Assembly: GCA_045121095.1 (NCBI GenBank)
Contig: JBGVFN010000108.1
Coordinates: 1-24,285 of the forward strand
Origin: TWA4 sp045121095
Lineage (GTDB): Bacteria; Bacillota; Clostridia; Lachnospirales; Lachnospiraceae
Length of the DNA stretch: 24,285 nucleotides
Direction: 5' to 3'
A program made the position numbers and the translations under genes. Shown here piece after piece: positions 14,580-21,325 of the stretch (position 1 is its first letter; each line of letters opens with the position of its first letter). The notes beneath the pieces are model-generated. The model searched no databases. It had not been told where the DNA came from and was given only the letters and a program-made list of their open reading frames with translations.

Positions 14580-15231
14580 AAAAAAGTGTCAGTTCTCTGC
14601 TTCTTACAGATTCCTTCCAGAAAATATCTTCTCCGGTTTCATAATTAAATAAGTATTTATCGTAGCAGTTAATGACTTCTGTCCGCATAAATGTCTGTCT
14701 TCGGACAAAGTCGTTGATATATTCGGCATGAACATGTCCATATAAATGATACCGGGGATGGTAGCGCATAAGAAGCTGCGTAAAAATTTCAAATCCTCTG
14801 TGGACCTGATCCGCGCCGTCCCCCAGTCCCAGGGCAGGAGAGTGGGTCAGGAGGATGTCAAATCCTCCGTGGAGCTTGATCTGGAGCCACAGTTTCATAA
14901 AACGGGCGCGCATCTGGAACTCGGTATATTGATAGGGAGGTTCTCCATTATACTGAATGGAGCCCCCCAGTCCCAGAATACGAACGCCTTTGTGTACATA
15001 AATTTTGTCTTCTATGCAGATGGATCCTTCCGGTTTTCGGCGCTCATACCGGGTATCGTGGTTTCCGTGTACATAAAGCACCGGGCATTTGGCAAAAGTG
15101 GTCAAAAAGTCCAGATATTCGGCTTTCAGGTCACCACAGGACAGGATCAGGTCTACATTTTCCAATTTACCAGGTTCGTAAAAATCCCAGTAAAATTTTG
15201 ACTCTTTATCGGCAACGGCAAGTATATTCAT
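14575..15231 (-). CDS. Metallophosphoesterase (calcineurin-like) family protein
   Basis: A 218-residue cytosolic protein whose ATG at 15229-15231 follows GGGGAG by five bases. Metal-site motifs of the calcineurin-like fold are present: ILAVADKE (D8), CGD (D34), GNHD, LLTHSP and GHVH. In the first motif the usual D-x-H reads D-K-E, which I recall as the form of a clostridial subfamily rather than damage. Such enzymes cleave phosphomonoesters or phosphodiesters; the substrate is unknown. The gene starts 14 bp after the stop of the ParB-like/BMP gene and is surely co-transcribed with it. This links it to whatever ligand that fusion protein senses. Confidence 0.82.
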   Translation of the reverse strand: MNILAVADKESKFYWDFYEPGKLENVDLILSCGDLKAEYLDFLTTFAKCPVLYVHGNHDTRYERRKPEGSICIEDKIYVHKGVRILGLGGSIQYNGEPPYQYTEFQMRARFMKLWLQIKLHGGFDILLTHSPALGLGDGADQVHRGFEIFTQLLMRYHPRYHLYGHVHAEYINDFVRRQTFMRTEVINCYDKYLFNYETGEDIFWKESVRSRELTLFS

Positions 15232-15245
15232 GGCAGCTCCCCTGA

Positions 15246-17195
15246 CTATTCCAATTTCGGGGTCTTAACGCCGGATACTTTGACCAGAGGGATACTTTCA
15301 TCCTTTAAGGACCAGTTTTCCGGAATTGTGCCGATGATATTGTCTGCCAGCCAATCCATTTTCATCATTTCTTCAGGGCTGAAACCATCTCCGCCGTCAT
15401 GTTCCACACCGTTCTGATCAACAATTACACCGCCAAGGGGAGCGACCAGACCACTGATAATCCCTTGTTTCAGGATTTCTACCATACGTCTGGTGGCAGC
15501 GGGAACTTTTTCGGAGCAGATGACGTCAATTACTCCGGCGGACATGCCCCACCAGTAATTAATCGCCTTTCGATTGACGGTGGTCTCTTCCGGTTCTTCC
15601 GTTTTCCAGGTGCCGTTGAGAATGTCGCGGACCAGGCGTTCATAGAAAATACCCCAGTGCCATACGGGAACCACCAGGTTTTCCTGTTTCTGGCTGTTAA
15701 ACATGGGATCATCCAGCATATACAGACCAAATTCTCTGGAAGCTGCCTGCGGTTTAATATTATCCATACCGGAAATAAACCGGATATTTTCATTTTTGAA
15801 CAGTTCAAGAGGGTCTGTATCCTTGATACAGGTCCAGTTCAGATAGATTTTAGCCCGGGGATTGACCATGCGGGCCCCCATGGCAAATGCATTAATGCTG
15901 GCAATGGAGCCGTAAAGCGGGTAATCTGCCAGATAGCCGATACGTCCGTCCGCACATAAAGAACCAGCCACAACACCGGTCAGGAATTTGGCCTCGTACA
16001 TACGGGAATAGTAGGTACGAATGCTGTGGTAGGAGGTGTTCAGAGAGCAGTTCAGGATACGAACTTCCGGATATTCCACGGCAGTCCGCACGCAGGCATC
16101 AATCAGCTGAGGAGAGGTCACGAAAATGGTGGTATAGCCCTGCTCGATGATTCCTTTCAGTGCTTTATCAGCCAGTTCTTCCGTATTGATATAGGTAAAT
16201 GCCGTTGTGGTGATCTGGTCTTTAAATGTTTCTTCCAGATGCATGCGGCCCATTTCATGACCGTAGATCCAGTTGGAAACATCGGGACGTTTATCGTAAA
16301 CAAAGGCAATTTTCAACTTTGTCTGTGTGCCAGGCAGGATATTGACCAGTTTTTTGGTCAGGGTAGGCTTCTTTTCATCCGGCGGCTGCATGGAAAGGGC
16401 CACGGGATTTTCGGTAGCAGTAGCGATCAGCTCTTCCTTCAGCTTTACAAGAACCTTGTTGATCTGAGCTTCCGTAGCCTGTTTCATGGTTTCATATCCA
16501 TAGACCTTAATACAGGTCAGGAAGGCATCGCCGGGGGTAATAGGGAGTTTTTTATTAACCTTGGCATAGAAACATTTCTTGAAATAGGTAAAAGCGGAAG
16601 AAAAGTCCTGCTTTTCTTCTTCGGTCCAGATTTCACCGGGCTTTTTGCCCATTTCATCCAGAAGCATCTGAAAACTTCCCAGTTTTGTAAATTCCACATA
16701 ATTAATACCGGAATCCCGGAAGAATTCTATCAGTTCGTAATATAATTTATTTTCACGGGTGTCATTTCTCTGGGGCAGAATACGTGTAACATATGCATGG
16801 ATACTGTCTGCACCAAAAAATTTCAAAACACTGACACGTTTATTTCCTTCTTCTACATAAAAACGGTTCATGAATTCGCAGACTTTGATGGGATCACGAA
16901 TTCCTTCTTCCACATGGGCGGTACTGAGGGTGCTCCATTTATCTGCAAATTCGGTTGATTCATGGAGAAGCGGAAGAAAATTGCTGGAAAATGCATTGGT
17001 TCGTCCGGCAGTACGTGTTCCTACAATAAAATCCAGCGGAATTTCTATCAGGCCAAGACTGCTTTCCCCTACGGTAACAGTAGAACGAAGGATGTCATCC
17101 AGGACCGGGAGATAAGGATATTCGCCTTTAGCAACCCGAATCCGGTAATCACGCAGGGCAAGTCGGTGAGCATCGCTGTAATCAGCTTTAGACAT
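15246..17195 (-). CDS. Cytosolic fusion of ParB-like domain and BMP/PnrA-type ligand-binding domain
   Basis: The ATG at 17193-17195 follows AGGAGG by about six bases; upstream codons to 17303 are repeat-derived. The 649-residue protein has no signal peptide or lipobox. Residues about 45-140 look ParB/sulfiredoxin-like: LIEIPLDFIV (49-58), PIKVCEFMNRFYVEEGNKRV with the G-x-x-R box at 117-120, then SVLKFFGA. A helical segment follows (about 150-285). From about 292 (KLKIAFVYDKRPDVSNWIYG) the protein is a basic-membrane-protein (PnrA-like) periplasmic-binding fold, with EAKFLTGVVAG, GRIGYLADYP and a C-terminal VAPLGG segment. Exported BMP lipoproteins bind nucleosides; here the domain stays inside the cell, so a sensor or regulator is likely. 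A metallophosphoesterase gene follows directly. Confidence 0.8.
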   Translation of the reverse strand: MSKADYSDAHRLALRDYRIRVAKGEYPYLPVLDDILRSTVTVGESSLGLIEIPLDFIVGTRTAGRTNAFSSNFLPLLHESTEFADKWSTLSTAHVEEGIRDPIKVCEFMNRFYVEEGNKRVSVLKFFGADSIHAYVTRILPQRNDTRENKLYYELIEFFRDSGINYVEFTKLGSFQMLLDEMGKKPGEIWTEEEKQDFSSAFTYFKKCFYAKVNKKLPITPGDAFLTCIKVYGYETMKQATEAQINKVLVKLKEELIATATENPVALSMQPPDEKKPTLTKKLVNILPGTQTKLKIAFVYDKRPDVSNWIYGHEMGRMHLEETFKDQITTTAFTYINTEELADKALKGIIEQGYTTIFVTSPQLIDACVRTAVEYPEVRILNCSLNTSYHSIRTYYSRMYEAKFLTGVVAGSLCADGRIGYLADYPLYGSIASINAFAMGARMVNPRAKIYLNWTCIKDTDPLELFKNENIRFISGMDNIKPQAASREFGLYMLDDPMFNSQKQENLVVPVWHWGIFYERLVRDILNGTWKTEEPEETTVNRKAINYWWGMSAGVIDVICSEKVPAATRRMVEILKQGIISGLVAPLGGVIVDQNGVEHDGGDGFSPEEMMKMDWLADNIIGTIPENWSLKDESIPLVKVSGVKTPKLE

Positions 17196-17219
17196 AGGAA
17201 ACCTCCTGTTTTTGTTATT

Positions 17220-17239
17220 GTAACAGTTCAGCGGGCGCT
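17220..17239. repeat. GTAACAGTTCAGC element with short inverted repeat
   Basis: The 13-mer GTAACAGTTCAGC (17220-17232) overlaps a stem TTCAGC (17227-17232) / GCTGAA (17237-17242) around GGGC. It lies in the leader of the ParB-like/BMP gene, between the 13 bp array and the ribosome binding site. Confidence 0.65.
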
Positions 17240-17253
17240 GAATTGTGCTGTAT

Positions 17254-17344
17254 TGATCTGGCAAACGAATCTGGTAAACGAATCTGCAAAACTGATTTGA
17301 CAAAACTAATTTGCAAATTGATCTGGTAAACCGGTCTGCTAAAT
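17254..17344. repeat. Seven tandem units of ~13 bp
   Basis: Units start at 17254, 17267, 17280, 17293, 17307, 17319 and 17332 (lengths 13, 13, 13, 14, 12, 13 and 13; total 91). The consensus is close to TGATCTGGTAAAC with diverged members. The array should be transcribed in the leader of the minus-strand ParB-like/BMP gene. Confidence 0.85.
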
Positions 17345-17366
17345 CAATAAAAATCTTCTGGATTTC

Positions 17367-17395
17367 ATCATAAGCTGGAAATGGATGGTGGTCAA
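17367..17395 (-). promoter_or_regulatory. Promoter of the ParB-like/BMP operon
   Basis: On the minus strand TTGACC (17390-17395) and TATGAT (17367-17372) are exactly 17 bp apart. Transcription from about 17360 gives a leader of roughly 165 bases holding the 13 bp array and the GTAACAGTTCAGC element. Confidence 0.7.
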
Positions 17396-17594
17396 GCGAA
17401 AAATTGAAAGGAATTAAGGCTTGTATTTTGGTCGATTAGATGAAATTTTTTTCTTGTTTGGATGAATAGATAAAAAGGCGGAAAAAAATATGGATTTTGT
17501 GAGAAAACATTCATGAGATTTTTTAAAGTTTTTTAAGATTTATAAAAAGTTTGTAAAAAAAAACTTTAAGAGGTGAACTTTAAGTGAAGATTAG

Positions 17595-17623
17595 TTGACA
17601 AATTGAAGAAGCCGGGGTAAAAA
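17595..17623 (+). promoter_or_regulatory. Possible promoter of the CmpB-like gene
   Basis: TTGACA (17595-17600) and TAAAAA (17618-17623) are 17 bp apart, 110 bp before the start codon. The -35 box is perfect and the -10 box weak. The stretch 17396-17594 is AT-rich and shows no gene. Confidence 0.5.
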
Positions 17624-17732
17624 TATGAAGTGGAAGTTTGAAATTTGTTCAGTATAGGCCGAAATATGCAGTTGTGAAGCCGAAATATTGAATAGATAGA
17701 GAAGCTTGAATATAAGGAGATAAGAAGGATTC

Positions 17733-18761
17733 ATGTACGAATACAGTGTACTCCAGTGGCTGGCATTTTTCTTTATATACTGCTTTCTGGGTTGGTGTTT
17801 CGAGTCATTATATGTTTCTATCAAGAGTAAACATCCGGTAAACAGAGGATTCATGCGGGGACCCCTTCTTCCCATATATGGTACAGGTGCCATTACAATC
17901 CTGTTTGTGGCACTGCCTTTTCGGGAGATACCGGTGTTGGTGTACATAATGGGTATGATTGCTGCCACTTTGCTGGAATATGTGGTGGGGGTCGCCATGG
18001 AAGCCCTGTTTAAAGTTCGTTATTGGGATTACAGCAATCAGAAATTTAATTTTCAGGGTCATATCTGTTTAAGTTCCAGTATCGTCTGGGGATTTTTCAG
18101 CGTGGCGCTGGTTTATGGTATGCATAAACCATTTGAGAAGTTTGTCCTTGGTCTGCCGTATTCTGTGCTGAGTACCATAACGCTGCTGATCAGCGTTGTG
18201 GCAGCTGCCGATTTTATGGTTTCCCTGAAGACTGCACTGGATATCAGAGATCTGATTATTCAGGCGGAAAAAATGCGGGATGATCTGAATCGCATGAAGC
18301 GTCGAATCGAAATTATTGATACGTTTACCCGCGCAGAGCTGGAAAGCCGCAGAGAACAGCTGCTTGACCACCTGGAAGAAACCATGGAAGAGCGTTTTGG
18401 TGTGGAAGTTGACCTGAAAGAACGTTTTGGTGTGGAAATTGATCTGAAAGCTGATCTGAAAGAACGTTTTCAGGATTCATTGGACGATATGGAAGGATAT
18501 GTGGAGCAGCTGCGCGGTCGGATTTTTTCTTTCCAGGCAAAAACACAGGAAAAGAAACAGCAGTTTAAAGAGCATATGGAAGAACTGGGAGCAATCCACA
18601 CATCTCTGGCAGTTTTTCGTGATCGATTACAAAATCAGTCCAGCATGGATAAAAAGAGTATGTTGAGACGAAATCCCGGGGCAAGATACTCCAAACTGCC
18701 CGGTTTTCTGGAAGAACTCCGTGAAGGTATGAAAAAGCCGGAAGAAAACGGAGAAAAATAG
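17733..18761 (+). CDS. CmpB-type putative ABC-transporter membrane protein with coiled-coil tail
   Basis: The first 160 residues form about four or five membrane segments with the pattern of the putative ABC-transporter type IV family (ABC_trans_CmpB): WLAFFFIYCFLGWCFESLYV, NRGFMRGPLLPIYGTGA, LEYVVGVAMEALFKVRYWDY and a FQGHICLSSSIVWGFF block. The function of this family is not established; no ATPase gene is adjacent. Residues about 165-310 are a long charged, probably cytoplasmic coiled coil, in which ERFGVEVDLK is duplicated (18390-18449) with a third partial copy. The 342-residue length comes from this tail. The ATG at 17733 is preceded by an AAGGAG-like region, though spacing is not ideal. 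An LTA-synthase-like gene follows in the same direction after a palindromic spacer. Confidence 0.8.
   Translation: MYEYSVLQWLAFFFIYCFLGWCFESLYVSIKSKHPVNRGFMRGPLLPIYGTGAITILFVALPFREIPVLVYIMGMIAATLLEYVVGVAMEALFKVRYWDYSNQKFNFQGHICLSSSIVWGFFSVALVYGMHKPFEKFVLGLPYSVLSTITLLISVVAAADFMVSLKTALDIRDLIIQAEKMRDDLNRMKRRIEIIDTFTRAELESRREQLLDHLEETMEERFGVEVDLKERFGVEIDLKADLKERFQDSLDDMEGYVEQLRGRIFSFQAKTQEKKQQFKEHMEELGAIHTSLAVFRDRLQNQSSMDKKSMLRRNPGARYSKLPGFLEELREGMKKPEENGEK
18390..18473 (+). repeat. In-frame 30 bp tandem repeat in the CmpB-like gene
   Basis: Two 30 bp copies (18390-18419 and 18420-18449) encode ERFGVEVDLK and ERFGVEIDLK. A 12 bp partial copy (ADLK) and a third start (ERF) follow. The ten-residue period does not match a heptad, so it probably alters the coiled-coil register. 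Confidence 0.85.
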
Positions 18762-18772
18762 TTATGAAAATT

Positions 18773-18847
18773 GTAACAGTTCAGCATATGCTGGATTCGT
18801 TTATGGTGATGTCTGCGTTAGCAGACATGTCCGTTTAGCTTTGTTAC
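18773..18847. repeat. 75 bp palindromic intergenic element with GTAAC ends
   Basis: It begins with GTAACAGTTCAGC (18773-18785) and ends with GTTTAGCTTTGTTAC, giving partly complementary ends. Inside are a palindrome CAGCATATGCTG (18782-18793) and a perfect stem ATGTCTGC (18809-18816) / GCAGACAT (18821-18828) around GTTA. No T-run follows, so it is not a usual terminator. It fills most of the spacer between the CmpB-like and sulfatase genes. Confidence 0.7.
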
Positions 18848-18888
18848 TGCAGTTGTATGTGTAATATGTGGAGAAATGGATAAAGAAC

Positions 18889-21123
18889 ATGAAAAAAGAT
18901 GATAGAATTTTTGACAAAAAGAAATCTGATAAACATGGTATCTACATCAGCAGATCCAATGAACGCCGGAATCGCAAAAATCGTATTAAGAGACAGCAGG
19001 AGGCGGAAAGACAGAAAAATCAACTGGAAAAGTTTGTAGATAAACACTCAACGGAGCATAAGGTAAAGAGGTATTTATCTCTTTATGTGCTGCTGCCGGT
19101 GATTCTGGTATACATTTATGAATGTCTGGGATATAAATCTCTGACCGGAGGCTTTCAGTTTCTGATCAAGCATCCCTGGGCATATCTTTGCAATGTCATG
19201 ATCATCAGTACATCATTTACACTGGCACTTTTGTTTAAAAAACGAATGTGTGTTATTTTGACGGTCTGTTTGATATGGACATTCTGCGCTTTTGCCAACT
19301 TTGTACTGCTTTGTAACCGTGTTACACCGCTGACAGGTAATGATTTGGCTCTGATCACCGATTTATTTGGAATTGTGGCCAAATATCTGACTACGGTTCA
19401 GACAGTACTGTTGGTTCTGGTAATTGTTGCGGCAATTATAGGTATTATTATGCTGTTTATTAAGGCACCTCTGGGCTGTCAAAAGATTCATTATGGACAG
19501 TCCGTGCTGACCATCGCTGTGATGGTATTACTGACATGGGGCGTATTTAATGTCAGCTGGGCTGTAGGCGGCGTGGAAACACAGTTCCATGAGCTTTCCC
19601 AGTCCTATAAGAAAAATGGCTTTTTATACTGCTTTTTGAACAGTCTGGTGGATGTGGGTGTCAGCAAACCGGATGATTATTCCCCGGAAAAGATTGAAAC
19701 CCTAATGGAGACCCATGAATCCTCTGAAGAAGATGAACAGACAGAAAAGCCGAAAGATGTGGTGGAAGAAGGAAGTTCCCCTAATGTGGTCATCGTACAG
19801 CTGGAATCATTTTTCAATGTAAACCGCTTAAAAGATGTGACATTTTCAGAAAATCCCATTCCCAACTTTACAAAATTAATGGAATCCTGCGGTTCCGGTC
19901 ATTTTAATGTTCCGGTAATCGGTGCAGGAACCGTAAATACGGAATTTGAAGTACTGACCGGTATGAATATTGATGATTTTGGCGCCGGTGAATATCCCTA
20001 TAAAACAATCCTGAAGAAAACAGCCTGCGAGACGCTGGCTTATAACCTGTCACAGAATGGATATACAGCGCATGCGTTACATAATCATGTAGGAAGTTTC
20101 TACAGCAGAAATAAGATTTATTGTAATATGGGCTTTCATACCTTTACTTCTCTGGAATACATGTGGCCGCAGGAGTATACGCCCATGAACTGGGCAAAGG
20201 ATGCGGTCCTTACAGAAGAAATTCAGAAGGCTATTCAGTCTACGGATCATTCGGATTTCGTTTATGCCGTTTCTGTTCAGGGACACGGAAGCTATCCTTC
20301 TGATCCTGAAACAAATTATGAACGTCATATCACTGTTTCAAGTGATGTGATTGAAGATGAAGCATATCTGAATCAGATTTCTTATTATGTCAACCAGCTG
20401 TATGAAATGGATCAGTTTGTAGGCGAACTGGTTCAGATGCTGGAAGAAAATAAGGAAGATACCATTCTTGTTATGTATGGCGATCATCTTCCCAGTCTGG
20501 ATCTGGATAATGAAAATCTGACCTATGGAACCGTATACCAGACAGAATATTTTATCTGGGATAACATGGGACTGGTATTTGAAGATGAAGACATGGAAGC
20601 ATATGAAACCAGCTCAAAAGTTCTGCAGGCCATGGGAATTAAAGATGGTGTTATTAATGCTTATCATCAGAAATATAAAAAACAGCTGGCAGAAGGCAAG
20701 ATTACTGAAGAAGACTATCAGTCCGGGCTGAAAGAACTGGAATACGATATTCTTTACGGTGATCAGTTATGCTATAACGGCGTAAACCCTTATGAACCTA
20801 CAGAACTTCAGATGGGAATTAATCCGATTACTGTAACCAGTGTAGAAGCCACAGAAGACGGTGGTATCCGTATTGAAGGTACTAATTTTACCCGTTACAG
20901 TAAGGTTTATGTCAATGGAGATAGCTGTCAGACATGGTATTATGACTCTACTGCTTTGGAAGTCCAGGAAATCACGCTGGAGCCGGGAGATGAAGTGACA
21001 GTATGGCAGAAATCTCTCAGCAGCACAGAACCGTATATTTACCAGAAAGAATTAATGGAAACTGAATCAGAGTCGGAAACGGAGTCGACAGCGGAGTCTT
21101 CTGAATCTGAGAAGCAGGAATAG
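18889..21123 (+). CDS. LtaS-like sulfatase, phosphoglycerol-transferase family
   Basis: The start is uncertain. The ATG at 18889 (744 residues) has GGA eight bases before it, and a GTG at 18868 would add seven residues. A basic cytoplasmic N-terminus (about 1-60) precedes about five membrane segments (60-250). The extracellular sulfatase-fold domain follows: VVIVQLESF with metal ligand E306, GAGTVNTEF with candidate nucleophile T348, VQGHGSYPS, and MYGDHLPSLD with D532/H533. These match lipoteichoic acid synthases, which transfer glycerophosphate from phosphatidylglycerol. A C-terminal segment of about 80 residues (ITVTSVEATEDGGIRIEGTN onward) looks like an IPT/TIG-type beta domain, then a Ser/Glu-rich tail. 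Whether it makes LTA or decorates another polymer is not visible. Confidence 0.87.
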   Translation: MKKDDRIFDKKKSDKHGIYISRSNERRNRKNRIKRQQEAERQKNQLEKFVDKHSTEHKVKRYLSLYVLLPVILVYIYECLGYKSLTGGFQFLIKHPWAYLCNVMIISTSFTLALLFKKRMCVILTVCLIWTFCAFANFVLLCNRVTPLTGNDLALITDLFGIVAKYLTTVQTVLLVLVIVAAIIGIIMLFIKAPLGCQKIHYGQSVLTIAVMVLLTWGVFNVSWAVGGVETQFHELSQSYKKNGFLYCFLNSLVDVGVSKPDDYSPEKIETLMETHESSEEDEQTEKPKDVVEEGSSPNVVIVQLESFFNVNRLKDVTFSENPIPNFTKLMESCGSGHFNVPVIGAGTVNTEFEVLTGMNIDDFGAGEYPYKTILKKTACETLAYNLSQNGYTAHALHNHVGSFYSRNKIYCNMGFHTFTSLEYMWPQEYTPMNWAKDAVLTEEIQKAIQSTDHSDFVYAVSVQGHGSYPSDPETNYERHITVSSDVIEDEAYLNQISYYVNQLYEMDQFVGELVQMLEENKEDTILVMYGDHLPSLDLDNENLTYGTVYQTEYFIWDNMGLVFEDEDMEAYETSSKVLQAMGIKDGVINAYHQKYKKQLAEGKITEEDYQSGLKELEYDILYGDQLCYNGVNPYEPTELQMGINPITVTSVEATEDGGIRIEGTNFTRYSKVYVNGDSCQTWYYDSTALEVQEITLEPGDEVTVWQKSLSSTEPYIYQKELMETESESETESTAESSESEKQE

Positions 21124-21151
21124 AGGGAAGGATAACAACGTAATTTTATAG

Positions 21152-21196
21152 ATGGCAGCAGTCACGTTTGGGGAGGACGGGGCTGCTGCCATTTTG
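21152..21196 (+). terminator. Terminator after the sulfatase gene
   Basis: ATGGCAGCAG (21152-21161) pairs perfectly with CTGCTGCCAT (21183-21192) around a 21-base loop, followed by a short T-run. Confidence 0.75.
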
Positions 21197-21227
21197 GGTT
21201 CTGTAGGTTTTGAACCGCAGTTACTTC

Positions 21228-21256
21228 TTGTTTCCATGATTTGTCTGTGGTAAAAT
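21228..21256 (+). promoter_or_regulatory. Promoter of the solute-binding protein gene
   Basis: TTGTTT (21228-21233) and TAAAAT (21251-21256) are 17 bp apart, about 70 bp before the start codon. A second AT-rich candidate, TATAAA (21261-21266), has poorer spacing to any -35 box. Confidence 0.5.
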
Positions 21257-21325
21257 ACCCTATAAAATAAGAGCAAAGGGTTGATGTTTTGGCCTTTGCA
21301 TTATAGAATTTGACGGAGGATGAAC

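Noticed and set aside
16026..16745. 239-codon plus-strand frame opposite the ParB-like/BMP gene
   Set aside because: Antisense shadow; the minus-strand frame has clear domains, ribosome binding site and promoter.
18809..18828. ATGTCTGC/GCAGACAT hairpin as a rho-independent terminator of the CmpB-like gene
   Set aside because: No T-run follows; it was instead included in the palindromic element.
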